Under the pieces are notes generated by a model. The model saw only the letters and a list, made by a program, of their open reading frames with translations, ran no database searches and was not told the origin of the DNA. A stretch of 29,666 nt of DNA. Origin: Actinomycetota bacterium. GTDB lineage: Bacteria; Actinomycetota; Thermoleophilia; Gaiellales; Gaiellaceae. This document shows positions 13,358-21,312 of this stretch, in pieces. Where the stretch lies: the NCBI GenBank assembly GCA_005885565.1, contig VAXK01000210.1, positions 1 through 29,666 on the forward strand, read 5' to 3'. The stretch's first letter is position 1. Each line of letters starts with the position of its first letter. The position numbers were made by a program, and so were the translations under genes.

Positions 13358-14415
13358 GCGGGCTGGAGCCCCCGTTCGGCGACGCGGCGCGCGTCGGCGT
13401 CCGCTTCGACGAGCTCGTCCAGGTCGCGCGCGGGCGCGCCGTCGGCCGCGGCGAGCGCCTCCTCGACGACCTCGGCGATGCCGAGGAAGGGCAGGCGGCC
13501 GTCCAGGAAGGCGGCGACGGCGACCTCGTTCGCGGCGTTGAAGGCGCACGGGTAGGTGCCGCCTCGCCGGCCCGCCTCGCGCGCGAGCGGGAGCAGCGGG
13601 AACGTCTCGAGATCCGGCGCCGAGAACTCGAGGGTCAGGCCGGAGGCGAGGTCGAGCTGCGGGATCGGCGTCGCCGCGCGTTCCGGATACGTCAGCGCGT
13701 ACGAGATCGGCACGCGCATGTCCGGGTAGCCGAGGTGCGCGAGCGCCGCGCCGTCGCGGAAGCGGACGAGGGCGTGGACGACGGAGGTCGGGTGGATCGC
13801 GACCTCGATCCGGTCGTACGGGAGGTCGAAGAGGAAGTGCGCTTCGATCAGCTCGAGTCCCTTGTTCGCGAGCGTTGCGGAGTCCACCGTGATCTTCGGG
13901 CCCATGTTCCACGTCGGATGTGCCAGGGCCTCTTCGGGGGTCACGTCCGCGAGGTCGTCGCGGGTGCGGCCGCGGAACGGGCCGCCGGACGCGGTGAGGA
14001 CGACCGAATGGACGGTCTCAGCGCCGCGACCTTCGAGGCACTGGTGGAGCGCGCTGTGCTCGCTGTCGACCGGGAGCAGGCGGCCTTGGCCCCGGGCGTG
14101 GGCTTCGGTGGCGAGCTCGCCGCCCGTGACGAGGCTTTCCTTGTTCGCGAGCGCGAGGTCGACGCCGTGCTCGAGGCACCAGAGGGTCGCCCGGAGCCCC
14201 GCGAAGCCGACGACGGCGTTCAGGACGAGGTCGGGCTCGGCGCGCTCGAGAAGGTCGGTGAGGTCGCCCCCGACCTGCGTGAGCGGCGCGAGCCCGTCGA
14301 TCGACTGCGACCCCGACGCTGCGGCGACGAGCTCGAGCCCGGGGTGCGCGTCGACGATCTCGAGCGCCTGCCGCCCGATCGAGCCGGTGGCCCCGAGCAG
14401 GGCGATTCGCTTCAC
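13354..14415 (-). CDS. dxr: 1-deoxy-D-xylulose 5-phosphate reductoisomerase
   Basis: The 353-residue enzyme converts DXP to MEP with NADPH, the committed step of the MEP pathway. The NADPH-binding loop GATGSIG lies at 8-14. The substrate and metal region VDSEHSALHQCL and KITVDSATLANKGLELIEAH are intact, as is HPTSVVHALV. It is somewhat shorter than the ~390-residue E. coli protein, through short loops and a trimmed C-terminus rather than loss of a domain. Its GTG start is six bases after TAGACT on the minus strand, a plausible -10 box that would give a leaderless or nearly leaderless transcript; no good -35 is seen. The upstream gap contains the structured repeat module at 14441-14580. Confidence 0.96.
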   Translation of the reverse strand: MKRIALLGATGSIGRQALEIVDAHPGLELVAAASGSQSIDGLAPLTQVGGDLTDLLERAEPDLVLNAVVGFAGLRATLWCLEHGVDLALANKESLVTGGELATEAHARGQGRLLPVDSEHSALHQCLEGRGAETVHSVVLTASGGPFRGRTRDDLADVTPEEALAHPTWNMGPKITVDSATLANKGLELIEAHFLFDLPYDRIEVAIHPTSVVHALVRFRDGAALAHLGYPDMRVPISYALTYPERAATPIPQLDLASGLTLEFSAPDLETFPLLPLAREAGRRGGTYPCAFNAANEVAVAAFLDGRLPFLGIAEVVEEALAAADGAPARDLDELVEADADARRVAERGLQPA

Positions 14416-14440
14416 GCGCTCAGTCTAGGGGCGTCCGCGC

Positions 14441-14580
14441 GAGCCACGTCCCGGTGGCAGCCACCGTCGCGAAAGCGTCACGCGTTTCGCACGGACGTCG
14501 GATCCGTGGCTCGGCACGCCGGTCGCACGATGCCTCGCTTCGACATGTTCGGTGGCAGCCACCGTCGCGGGAGCGTCACA
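14441..14580 (+). repeat. Two-unit structured intergenic repeat, module A (cdsA-dxr gap)
   Basis: Two units share GGTGGCAGCCACC (14453-14465 and 14551-14563), each followed directly by a hairpin with a GNRA loop when read on the plus strand: GTCGC-GAAA-GCGTC (14466-14479) and GTCGC-GGGA-GCGTC (14564-14577). The first unit is enclosed by GAGCCACG (14441-14448) and its complement CGTGGCTC (14505-14512). Module B at 19351-19469 has the same order of parts. Nothing else is seen in this 186-base gap apart from the possible dxr -10 box. Confidence 0.75.
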
Positions 14581-14601
14581 CAAGCGCGCGGAAGCGGGAC
14601 G

Positions 14602-15444
14602 TCAGGCCGCGCCGAAGGCGCGGATGAGGTAGTACGACGCGATCCCGGCGAAGAGCAGGGCGTCGATGCGGTCGAGCATCCCGCCGTGGCCGGCGAGGAG
14701 GCTGCCGCTGTCCTTCACGTGCATGTCTCGCTTGAGCGCCGACTCGAAGAGGTCGCCGAGCGCTGCGGCGAGCGCGATGACGAAGCCGAGCGCGATCGAG
14801 CGCCAGCCGTCCACGAAGCCCGTCTTGTAGAGCGCCACGAACGCGACGAACACGGCCGTCGCCGTCCCGGCCACGAAGCCCTCCCACGTCTTCCCCGGCG
14901 ACAGCGCCGGCGCGAGGCGGTGGCGGCCGACGAGCCGGCCCGTGAAGTAGGCCATCGTGTCCGCCGCGAACACGGCCAGGATGACCGTGAAGGCAGCGAG
15001 CTGGCCGTGCGCCGGAAGGCCGCGCAGGAGGACGACGTGCCCGAGGCCGAGGCCGATCCAGCCGGCGCCGAGCACCGTCGAGCCGACCGCGACCGTCGCC
15101 GAGGTTCGCGTGCGCGCGACGAGGTAGAGGCCGAACGCGAGCCCGAGCGTGACCAGGAACCCGCCCAGCATCCAGGCGATCCCGCCGAGCTGGACGCCGA
15201 GGAGCGCCAGGCCGAGTCCGACGAAGCCGGCGAGCGCGAGCGGGCGCAGCTCGCGGATCATCCCGAAGTACTCGTGGAGCGCGATCGCGCCCGCGACGGC
15301 GGCGAGCGCCACGACCCACCACCCGCCGAGCCACACGAGGCCGAGGACCACGGGGAGCAGGCCGAGCGCGATGACGATGCGCGACCAGAACGCGCTCAGG
15401 CGGGGGCTCCTATCGTCCGCCGAAGCGGCGGCGGCGGCGCGCAT
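14602..15444 (-). CDS. cdsA: Phosphatidate cytidylyltransferase (CDP-diglyceride synthase)
   Basis: The 280-residue polytopic membrane enzyme makes CDP-diacylglycerol from phosphatidate and CTP, the precursor of all major phospholipids. The family signature near the C-terminus is complete: S-A-L-K-R-D, then KDSG, then GHGGMLDRID, with the two conserved Asp residues of the catalytic metal site. Six to eight hydrophobic segments precede it. The ATG at 15444 has GGAGG just upstream and lies 35 bases inside uppS, so translation is probably coupled. The pair uppS-cdsA is a widely conserved neighbourhood. Confidence 0.96.
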   Translation of the reverse strand: MRAAAAASADDRSPRLSAFWSRIVIALGLLPVVLGLVWLGGWWVVALAAVAGAIALHEYFGMIRELRPLALAGFVGLGLALLGVQLGGIAWMLGGFLVTLGLAFGLYLVARTRTSATVAVGSTVLGAGWIGLGLGHVVLLRGLPAHGQLAAFTVILAVFAADTMAYFTGRLVGRHRLAPALSPGKTWEGFVAGTATAVFVAFVALYKTGFVDGWRSIALGFVIALAAALGDLFESALKRDMHVKDSGSLLAGHGGMLDRIDALLFAGIASYYLIRAFGAA

Positions 15445-16159
15445 AGTCCTCCAAGGCGGAGCGGAGATCCGCCTCGCCGAAGTCCGGCCAGAGGCGGTCG
15501 ACGAAGACGAGCTCGGCGTACGCGAGCTGCCAGAGCAGGAAGTTCGAGATGCGGAGCTCCCCCGAGGTGCGGATCAGCAGATCCGGATCCGGCATGTCTG
15601 GCTCGTACAGGCGGGCCGCGAGCGCCTCCTCGTCGACCTCGTCGGGTTCGACGCCCTCCTCGACGAGCCTGCGCGCGGCGGCGGCGAGCTCCGCACGGCC
15701 GCCGTAGTCGAACGCGATCCAGAGCTGGAGCCGCTCGTTCCCCGCCGTGCCCTCCTCGAGCGCGGCCATCCGCGCCCGAAGCTCGGCCGGGGCACGGTCC
15801 CGGCGGCCGACGAACCGCGTCCGTACGCCCTCCTTCGCCAGGTCGGGGAGCTCGCGCTCGATCGTCTCGGTGAAGATCTCCATCAGCGCCTCGACCTCGT
15901 CCGCGGGCCGCGTCCAGTTCTCGGTCGAGAAGGCGTAGACGGCGAGAGACTCGACGCCGAGGTCGATCGCCGCCTCGACCGTCCGCCGCAGCGCGCGCGT
16001 CCCTGCCCGGTGGCCGGCGGCGATCGGCAGGCCGCGCCGGCGGGCCCAGCGGCCGTTCCCGTCCATGACGATCGCGACCGCGCGCGCGACCTCGGGCCGC
16101 GGCGGCTCCGGAGCGGGCCGAACCTGTCGAAGCGTCCGGATGCGGGTCAGGAGGTTCAC
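15410..16159 (-). CDS. uppS: Isoprenyl transferase / undecaprenyl diphosphate synthase
   Basis: The 249-residue cis-prenyltransferase elongates farnesyl or similar diphosphate with IPP to the C55 (or shorter) lipid carrier for cell-wall synthesis. The catalytic Asp lies in MDGNGRWARRRG (D33), followed by GHRAGTRALRR. YAFSTENWTRP, LLIRTSGELRISNFLLWQ and DRLWPDF are the expected signatures. The N-terminal ~25 residues before the core are variable. GTG at 16159 is used because no better start fits; its ribosome-binding site is weak. The enzyme uses isoprenoid units made by the dxr/ispG pathway nearby. Confidence 0.96.
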   Translation of the reverse strand: MNLLTRIRTLRQVRPAPEPPRPEVARAVAIVMDGNGRWARRRGLPIAAGHRAGTRALRRTVEAAIDLGVESLAVYAFSTENWTRPADEVEALMEIFTETIERELPDLAKEGVRTRFVGRRDRAPAELRARMAALEEGTAGNERLQLWIAFDYGGRAELAAAARRLVEEGVEPDEVDEEALAARLYEPDMPDPDLLIRTSGELRISNFLLWQLAYAELVFVDRLWPDFGEADLRSALEDYARRRRRFGGR

Positions 16160-16177
16160 GGGGCGTGGCCCGAAGGC

Positions 16178-16741
16178 TCACACCTCCATGATCTCGGCTT
16201 CTTTGTGCTTCAGGAGCTCGTCGATCGTCTTCGTGTGCTCGTCGGTGAGCTTCTGCACCTGGTTCTCGGCCCGCCGCTCCTCGTCGTCGCCGACCTCGCC
16301 GTTCCGGACGAGCTCCTCGAGGTGCCGCATGACGTCGCGGCGCACGTTGCGGATCGCCACCTTGCCGTCCTCGGCGTAGCGGCGGACGAGCTTGACGAGC
16401 TCCTTGCGCCGCTCCTCGGTGAGCTGCGGGATCGGCAGGCGGATCAGCTTCCCGTCGTTCGAGGGCTGCAACCCGAGATCCGACTCCTGGATCGCCTTCT
16501 CGATCGCCTTGACCGAGTTCGGGTCGAACGGCTGGACGTTGAGGAGCCGCGGCTCCGGCGCGGAGATGGAAGCAAGGTTCTTGAGCGGGGTCGGCGTCCC
16601 GTAGTAGTCGACCTGGACGCGGTCGAGGAGCGCCGGCGACGCGCGCCCCGTGCGGACGCTGTTGAACTCCTGACGGGTGCTCTCGATGGACTTGTCCATG
16701 CGACGTGTCGCGTCGGCGAGGAAGTCTTCGATCGCTGGCAT
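16178..16741 (-). CDS. frr: Ribosome recycling factor
   Basis: The 187-residue protein splits post-termination ribosomes together with EF-G. It has the full family length and signatures: FNSVRTGRASPALLDRVQVDYYGTPTPL in the N-terminal helix and hinge, and LTEERRKELVKLVRRYAED in the C-terminal half, with a long helical C-terminus. It follows pyrH with no gap and precedes uppS by 18 bases, the classic rpsB-tsf-pyrH-frr-uppS-cdsA order. Confidence 0.98.
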   Translation of the reverse strand: MPAIEDFLADATRRMDKSIESTRQEFNSVRTGRASPALLDRVQVDYYGTPTPLKNLASISAPEPRLLNVQPFDPNSVKAIEKAIQESDLGLQPSNDGKLIRLPIPQLTEERRKELVKLVRRYAEDGKVAIRNVRRDVMRHLEELVRNGEVGDDEERRAENQVQKLTDEHTKTIDELLKHKEAEIMEV

Positions 16742-17470
16742 CTATCCCTCCCTGGGAGTCGAGACGAGCGTGCCGACGCGCTCGCCGAGGACGACCCGGC
16801 GGATGTTGCCGTCGGCGAGTGCGAACACGTGGATGGGCAGATTGTTGTCCATGCAGAGGGAGAGCGCGGTCGTGTCCATCACCTTGAGGCCCCGCTCGAT
16901 CGCCTCGCGGTGCGTCAGCTCGGTCAGGAGCTTCGCTCCCGCGTCGACGCGCGGGTCGCCGTCGAAGACCCCCTCGACGGCGTGCTTCGCCATCAGGATG
17001 GCATCGGCGCCGATCTCGAGCGCGCGGAGCGCCGCCGCCGTGTCGGTCGTGAAGAACGGGTTGCCCGTGCCCGCGGCGAAGATGACGATCCGATCCTTCT
17101 CGAGGTGGCGGATCGCCCGCCGACGGATGTACGGCTCCGCGATCTCGGCGATCTCGATCGCCGACTGGACGCGCGTCGCCGCGCCGCTCCGCTCGAGCGC
17201 GTCCTGCAGCGTCAGCGAGTTGAGCACCGTCGCGAGCATGCCCGCGTAGTCGGCGGTCGCGCGATCCATCCCCTCGGCCGCGGCGGCCATACCGCGGTAG
17301 AAGTTCCCGGCGCCGATCACGATCGCGACCTCGACGCCTCGCTCGTGGACGTCGAGGATCTCGGCCGCGATCGCCTCGACCGTGGGCAGGTCGATGCCGT
17401 ACTCGCGCTCCCCCATGAGCGCTTCGCCGGAGAGCTTCAGGAGGATGCGATGGAAGGACGGCTCAGGCAC
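16742..17470 (-). CDS. pyrH: Uridylate kinase
   Basis: The 242-residue hexameric UMP kinase phosphorylates UMP to UDP for pyrimidine nucleotide supply. The glycine-rich start LLKLSGEALMG, the GAGNFYRG loop, the UMP-binding DYAGMLATVLN and the ATP-site TGNPFFTTDTAAALRA are all present. GVFDGDPR is the usual nucleotide-binding loop. It starts with GTG at 17470, six bases after tsf. No unusual features. Confidence 0.98.
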   Translation of the reverse strand: MPEPSFHRILLKLSGEALMGEREYGIDLPTVEAIAAEILDVHERGVEVAIVIGAGNFYRGMAAAAEGMDRATADYAGMLATVLNSLTLQDALERSGAATRVQSAIEIAEIAEPYIRRRAIRHLEKDRIVIFAAGTGNPFFTTDTAAALRALEIGADAILMAKHAVEGVFDGDPRVDAGAKLLTELTHREAIERGLKVMDTTALSLCMDNNLPIHVFALADGNIRRVVLGERVGTLVSTPREG

Positions 17471-17476
17471 TGAGGC

Positions 17477-18280
17477 TCAGGCGCTGAGGGCGAAGCGCTC
17501 GAGCTCGAGCACCTCGGCGCTCTCCTCTGCGAGGGCCTGGGCCACGGTCTTCGACTGGTCGTGGATCCAGGGCTGGTCGAGAAGGACGCCGCCGCGCTCC
17601 GCGAAGAAGCGCTTGTTCATCATCCCGTCCGCGATCTTCTCGCGCGCCTGCTCCGGCTTCGACTGCACCTCGTCCGAGCCCGCGTAGATCTCGCGCTCGG
17701 CGGCCACGAGCTCGTCGGGCACGTCCTCGCGCGCGATCCAGCGCGGCTCCGACCACGCGACGTGCATCGCGAGCCGGCGGCCGAGGTCGGGCGAGCCGCC
17801 GCCGAGGTTGACGAGCGCGCCGACCTTGTTCGCGGGCGGGTGGACGTAGGCGGAGATCGTCGAGCCGTCGACGGTGACGAAGCGCGCGGCGCCGGCGAGC
17901 GAGACGTTCTCGCCCAGCTTCGCGACGAGCTCGACGCGCTCGTCCTCGAGCCGCTGCGCCGCCTCGACGCCCTCGGCGTCCACGACCTCGAGCACCTTGC
18001 GGGCGAACTCTTGGAACTCGTCGTTTCGGGCCACCGGCTCGGTCTCGCAGCCGACCGCGACCAACGTCCCGTGATCCAGCTCGACGCGGTAGCCGACGAG
18101 GCCCTCGGTGGTCGCCCGGTCGGCCCGCTTGCCCGCCTGGGCCATGCCCTTCTCGCGCAGAAACCGCTTCGCGGCGTCGAGGTCGCCGCCCGCGTCCTCG
18201 AGCGCGCGCTTGCAGTCCATCATGCCCGCTCCGGTCTCGTCGCGTAGCTGCTTCACGAGCTTGGCGGAGATCTCCGTCAT
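17477..18280 (-). CDS. tsf: Elongation factor Ts
   Basis: The 267-residue protein exchanges GDP on EF-Tu. The N-terminal UBA-like domain with LRDETGAGMMDCKRALEDA is at about 10-30, and the core signature VGCETEPVARNDEF follows. The C-terminal part retains EQAREKIADGMMNKRF. It is a short form compared with E. coli (283). The ATG at 18280 overlaps the rpsB stop by 4 bases (ATGA); the much longer open frame upstream is antisense or out-of-frame to rpsB and is not used. Confidence 0.97.
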   Translation of the reverse strand: MTEISAKLVKQLRDETGAGMMDCKRALEDAGGDLDAAKRFLREKGMAQAGKRADRATTEGLVGYRVELDHGTLVAVGCETEPVARNDEFQEFARKVLEVVDAEGVEAAQRLEDERVELVAKLGENVSLAGAARFVTVDGSTISAYVHPPANKVGALVNLGGGSPDLGRRLAMHVAWSEPRWIAREDVPDELVAAEREIYAGSDEVQSKPEQAREKIADGMMNKRFFAERGGVLLDQPWIHDQSKTVAQALAEESAEVLELERFALSA

Positions 18281-19176
18281 GCCGCTCCGCCCTCCTCGGT
18301 GGGCTCGACTTCCGGCGCAGGCGCAGGCGCGGGCTCGGGCTGCGGCTCCGGGGCAGCCGGCGGCTCGGCGACCGGCTCCTCGCCCGGGCTCACCTGCTCG
18401 TAGTCGCCTTCGGGGACGGTCTCCTCCGCGGCCGGCTCCGGCTGCGCGGGCTCGGGCTCGGCCCCGCCGTTCCGCGCGAAGTCGCGCACCGACGCCTTGC
18501 TCTGGCCGTCGGCGATCCCGTTCGCGATCGCGCGCACGATGAGGCTGCACGAGCGGATCGCGTCGTCGTTTCCGGGGATGACGTAGTCGGCCTCGTCCGG
18601 GTCGCAGTTCGTGTCGACGAGCGCGACGACGGGCAGGCCGAGCCGCCGGGCCTCGCGTACGGCGAGCTGCTCCTTGCGGAGGTCGACGATGAAGACCGCG
18701 TCCGGCTGGCGGCGCATCTGCGCGACGCCGCCGAGGTTCGCCTCGAGCTTCTCGAGCTCGGCGAGCATGTGGATCCGCTCCTTCGCCGGCAGGAGCTCGA
18801 GCTGGCTCTCCTCCCTGAGCCGGCGCAGCTCGTGCAGGTGGTCGATCCGGTCGGAGATCGTGCGCCAGTTCGTGAGCAGCCCGCCGAGCCAGCGGTGGTT
18901 CACGTAGGGCATGTTCACGCGCGCGGCGTGCTCGGCGACGGCGTCCTGGCTCTGCTTCTTCGTGCCGACGAAGAGCATCGTGCCGCCGCGCTCGCCGAGG
19001 TTGCGCGCGAAGCCGTGCGCTTCCTCGAGGAGCTCCAGCGTTTGTTGGAGGTTGATGATGTAGATGCCGCCGCGCTCCGTGAAGATGAAGCGGCGCATCT
19101 TGGGATTCCAGCGGCGGGTCTGGTGGCCGAAGTGGACTCCGGCCTCCAGGAGCTCGCGCATCGAGACGACTGGCAC
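18277..19176 (-). CDS. rpsB: 30S ribosomal protein S2 with an acidic Pro/Ala tail
   Basis: The 299-residue protein has the complete S2 domain over residues 1-232, with MRELLEAGVHFGHQTRRWNP, FVGTKKQ, RWLGGLLTNW and the closing YVIPGNDDAIRS. A low-complexity tail of ~65 residues rich in Glu, Pro and Ala follows, absent from E. coli S2; such tails occur in some actinobacteria. The GTG at 19176 is chosen because AAAGGGG lies 8 bases upstream and the product begins MPVVSMRELL, matching the family start. It heads the rpsB-tsf-pyrH-frr-uppS-cdsA cluster. Its leader contains a long hairpin at 19221-19255. Confidence 0.97.
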   Translation of the reverse strand: MPVVSMRELLEAGVHFGHQTRRWNPKMRRFIFTERGGIYIINLQQTLELLEEAHGFARNLGERGGTMLFVGTKKQSQDAVAEHAARVNMPYVNHRWLGGLLTNWRTISDRIDHLHELRRLREESQLELLPAKERIHMLAELEKLEANLGGVAQMRRQPDAVFIVDLRKEQLAVREARRLGLPVVALVDTNCDPDEADYVIPGNDDAIRSCSLIVRAIANGIADGQSKASVRDFARNGGAEPEPAQPEPAAEETVPEGDYEQVSPGEEPVAEPPAAPEPQPEPAPAPAPEVEPTEEGGAA

Positions 19177-19220
19177 TGATCGGCCCCTTTCGGTTGGGTT
19201 GAACTGCTGCCGGCGGGGCC

Positions 19221-19255
19221 GCGGTGGAACCGGCGCTCGTGTGCGCCGGCACCGC
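19221..19255 (-). promoter_or_regulatory. rpsB leader hairpin
   Basis: GCGGTG then CCGGCGC (19221-19236) pairs with GCGCCGG then CACCGC (19243-19255), a 13-bp stem interrupted by a 3-base bulge (GAA on the plus strand) with a 6-base loop. It lies ~45 bases upstream of the rpsB GTG on the minus-strand transcript. Ribosomal protein leaders often bind their own product; that role is only an inference here. The whole 309-base gap 19177-19485 holds this hairpin and repeat module B; no ORF is supported in it. Confidence 0.45.
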
Positions 19256-19350
19256 CACCGGGCGGATCCGCCGGATCGGGTGCGGGAACCGCGGCATCGT
19301 AGCCCACCGAGCTTGCACCTCGGCCGCGCGCCCCTTTCGGCCACGGCCCC

Positions 19351-19469
19351 GCGAGCCGTGTCCCGGTGGCAGCCACCCTCACGAAAGTGTGACCGCGGGC
19401 GCGGGATCCCGTTGTTCGAGCGGCTCGCCGGGTCCCGGCCGGTGGCAGCCACCGTCACGGAAGTGCGAC
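19351..19469 (+). repeat. Two-unit structured intergenic repeat, module B (rluD-rpsB gap)
   Basis: The two units have GGTGGCAGCCACC at 19365-19377 and 19441-19453, each followed by a GNRA-loop hairpin on the plus strand: CTCAC-GAAA-GTGTG (19378-19391) and GTCAC-GGAA-GTGCG (19454-19467). The first unit is enclosed by GCGAGCCG (19351-19358) and CGGCTCGC (19421-19428). Compared with module A, the hairpin stems change in pairs (CGC/GCG to CAC/GTG), as does the outer stem. Confidence 0.75.
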
Positions 19470-19485
19470 GCGGCTCGTGCGGAAG

Positions 19486-20367
19486 TCAGGCGCGGGCCCG
19501 CTCGAGAGCGGCCGTGAGGTCGGGCGGCAGCGGCGACTCCGTCTCGACCGGCTCGCCGTTCATCGGGTGCGGAAAGGCCAGGCGGGCCGCGTGGAGGAAC
19601 TGCCGCTCGAGGCCGAGCTCGCCGGGGCGGCCGTAGACGGGGTCGCCTGCGACGGGAAGGTCGATCGCCGCCAGGTGGACGCGGATCTGGTGCGTCCGCC
19701 CCGTCTCCAACCGAACGCCCAACAGCGCGTGCCGCGGTAGGAGCTCCACGACCTCGAAGTGCGTCACGGCGTCGCGCGGTGTGGCCGTGTCGAGCGACTG
19801 CCTGGTGGGATCGTGGCGGTCGCGGCCGATGGGCGCCTCGATCGTCCCCCGCCGCGAGCGGGGCCGTCCGCACACCAAAGCAAGGTAGCGGCGCTCGAGC
19901 TTCCGCCGCCGGACGAGCCGCTCGAGGCGCCGGTGCGCCTCCGTGCTCCGCGCCACGACCAGCAGCCCCGATGTGTCGCGGTCGAGGCGGTGCACGATCC
20001 CCGGCCGCCCCTCCTCCCCGCCTCCCGCCACGCCGACCAGCCCGTGGACGAGCGTGCCCGTCGTGTGTCCGGACGCCGGATGGACGACGAGACCCGCCGG
20101 CTTGTCGACCACCAGCAGGTGCTCGTCCTCGTACGCGATGCGGAGATCCATCGGCTCCGCCACGAGCCCGCTCGCGGCGGGCCTAGGAGGTTCGAACGCC
20201 ACCTCCTCGCCGCCGCTCAGCCGGTGGCTCTTCGCCCGCGCGACACCGTCCACGAGCACCCCGCCGTCGCCCAGGAGCCGCTCGGCGGCGGCCCGGGAGC
20301 CGACCGAAGGAAGCCCGGCGAGGAAGCGGTCGAGCCGCTCGCCCGCCGCAGCGTCAGGGACGCGCAG
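19486..20367 (-). CDS. RluD/RluA-type 23S rRNA pseudouridine synthase, start uncertain
   Basis: The enzyme isomerises uridines in large-subunit rRNA. The catalytic Asp motif GIVHRLDRDTSGLLVVA and the second motif RTHQIRVHLAAIDLPVAGDPVYG are intact. An S4 RNA-binding domain is readable in the same frame upstream of the first GTG (20259): VPDAAAGERLDRFLAGLPSV, then RAAAERLLGDGGVLVDG. However, no ATG, GTG or TTG precedes it before an in-frame stop at 20380-20382. A CTG at 20367 (LRVPDAA...) is the best start if the S4 domain is translated; the conservative start is GTG at 20259. The 5' end overlaps the end of lspA in another frame. lspA-rluD neighbours are common. Confidence 0.88.
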   Translation of the reverse strand: MRVPDAAAGERLDRFLAGLPSVGSRAAAERLLGDGGVLVDGVARAKSHRLSGGEEVAFEPPRPAASGLVAEPMDLRIAYEDEHLLVVDKPAGLVVHPASGHTTGTLVHGLVGVAGGGEEGRPGIVHRLDRDTSGLLVVARSTEAHRRLERLVRRRKLERRYLALVCGRPRSRRGTIEAPIGRDRHDPTRQSLDTATPRDAVTHFEVVELLPRHALLGVRLETGRTHQIRVHLAAIDLPVAGDPVYGRPGELGLERQFLHAARLAFPHPMNGEPVETESPLPPDLTAALERARA

Positions 20368-20872
20368 GCGGAGCGTCGGTCACGCGCTGCCGGCGCCGCG
20401 GCTCGCGGTCGGCGAGGACCAGCGTGAGGAGCAGGATCCCGACCCCGATGACGATGAAGCTGTCCGCGAGGTTGAAGGCCGGCCAGAAGCGCAGGTCGAG
20501 GAAGTCCGTGACGTGCCCGAGCCGGACGCGGTCGACGAGGTTCGAGACGCTGCCGCCGATGACGAGCCCGAGCGAGACGGGCAGGATCGGGTGCCGCGCG
20601 CCCGAGCGGGCGAAGAAGCCGAGCATCCAGGCGACGGCGATGCCGGTGAGCACGATCACGATCGGGGTCGCGCTCGCGAACAGGCCGAACGCGATCCCCG
20701 AGTTCTGGACGTGGTGGATCGAGAGCGGGCCGAGCACGTGCTCCTGCTCGTCGAGCGCGAGGCGGCTCGAGACGATGTGCTTCGTGAGCTGGTCGGCCGC
20801 GAGCGCGGCGACCGCGACGGCGACCAGCGCGGCCCATTGAACCGGGCTCGCGGCGAGCGAGCGCTCGGCCAT
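20354..20872 (-). CDS. lspA: Lipoprotein signal peptidase (SPase II)
   Basis: The ~172-residue inner-membrane aspartyl protease removes signal peptides from prolipoproteins after lipid attachment. Conserved boxes are visible: DQLTK in the first helix, NSGIAFG, GGSVSNLVDRV with the first catalytic Asp, and FNLADSFIVIG with the second. Four hydrophobic segments match the family. ATG at 20872 directly precedes the first helix but has no ribosome-binding site; a TTG at 20944, overlapping the stop of the zinc-finger gene (TTGA), would add 24 residues and is a real alternative. Confidence 0.95.
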   Translation of the reverse strand: MAERSLAASPVQWAALVAVAVAALAADQLTKHIVSSRLALDEQEHVLGPLSIHHVQNSGIAFGLFASATPIVIVLTGIAVAWMLGFFARSGARHPILPVSLGLVIGGSVSNLVDRVRLGHVTDFLDLRFWPAFNLADSFIVIGVGILLLTLVLADREPRRRQRVTDAPPARP

Positions 20873-20940
20873 GGAGATCGGGGTGAGCCCGTCGGTGGCG
20901 GAGCCGACCCGGACGTCGACCCGGCGCGGCGCGGGCTCGC

Positions 20941-21312
20941 TCAAGCGCGTTCGCCCTTGCGCCGGCAGTCGATGCACTGCGTGGCGTACGGGATCGCCTC
21001 GAGGCGCTCCTCGGAGATTGCCTGCCCGCAGGTCTCGCAGACCCCGAACGTGCCCTCGTCGATCCGCCGCAGCGCGCCGTCGATCGCCCTCAGCACCTGC
21101 TCCGAGTTTTCCTCGAGCGAGTAGTCGATCTCCCGGTCGAGGGTTGCGGTCGCGGTCTCGCCGAGATGGTTGTCGGAGCTGCCGACGATCTCCTCCGTCT
21201 CGTCCTCGAGCGAGCCCGGAGTCTCCTCGTGGAGGTAGCTGATCGCGTCGAGCACCCGCTGCCGCTCCTCCCGCAGGACCTCCTCGAAGCGGGCGGTGTC
21301 GACGGCGCTCAC
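20941..21312 (-). CDS. TraR/DksA-type C4 zinc-finger protein
   Basis: The 123-residue product has an N-terminal coiled-coil region (about 8-85, acidic and helical) and a C-terminal C4 zinc finger with C92-x-x-C95 and C113-x-x-C116 (CETC, then CIDCRRKGE). This is the DksA/TraR family, members of which insert in the RNA polymerase secondary channel or act as general regulators. The acidic tip residues of E. coli DksA cannot be matched with certainty, so direct polymerase action is an inference. GTG at 21312 overlaps the DUF167 stop by 4 bases. Confidence 0.92.
   Translation of the reverse strand: MSAVDTARFEEVLREERQRVLDAISYLHEETPGSLEDETEEIVGSSDNHLGETATATLDREIDYSLEENSEQVLRAIDGALRRIDEGTFGVCETCGQAISEERLEAIPYATQCIDCRRKGERA

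Noticed and set aside
17477..19318. 613-residue frame joining tsf with an upstream extension
   Set aside because: The extra N-terminal part lies across rpsB in another frame; EF-Ts homology begins exactly at the ATG at 18280.
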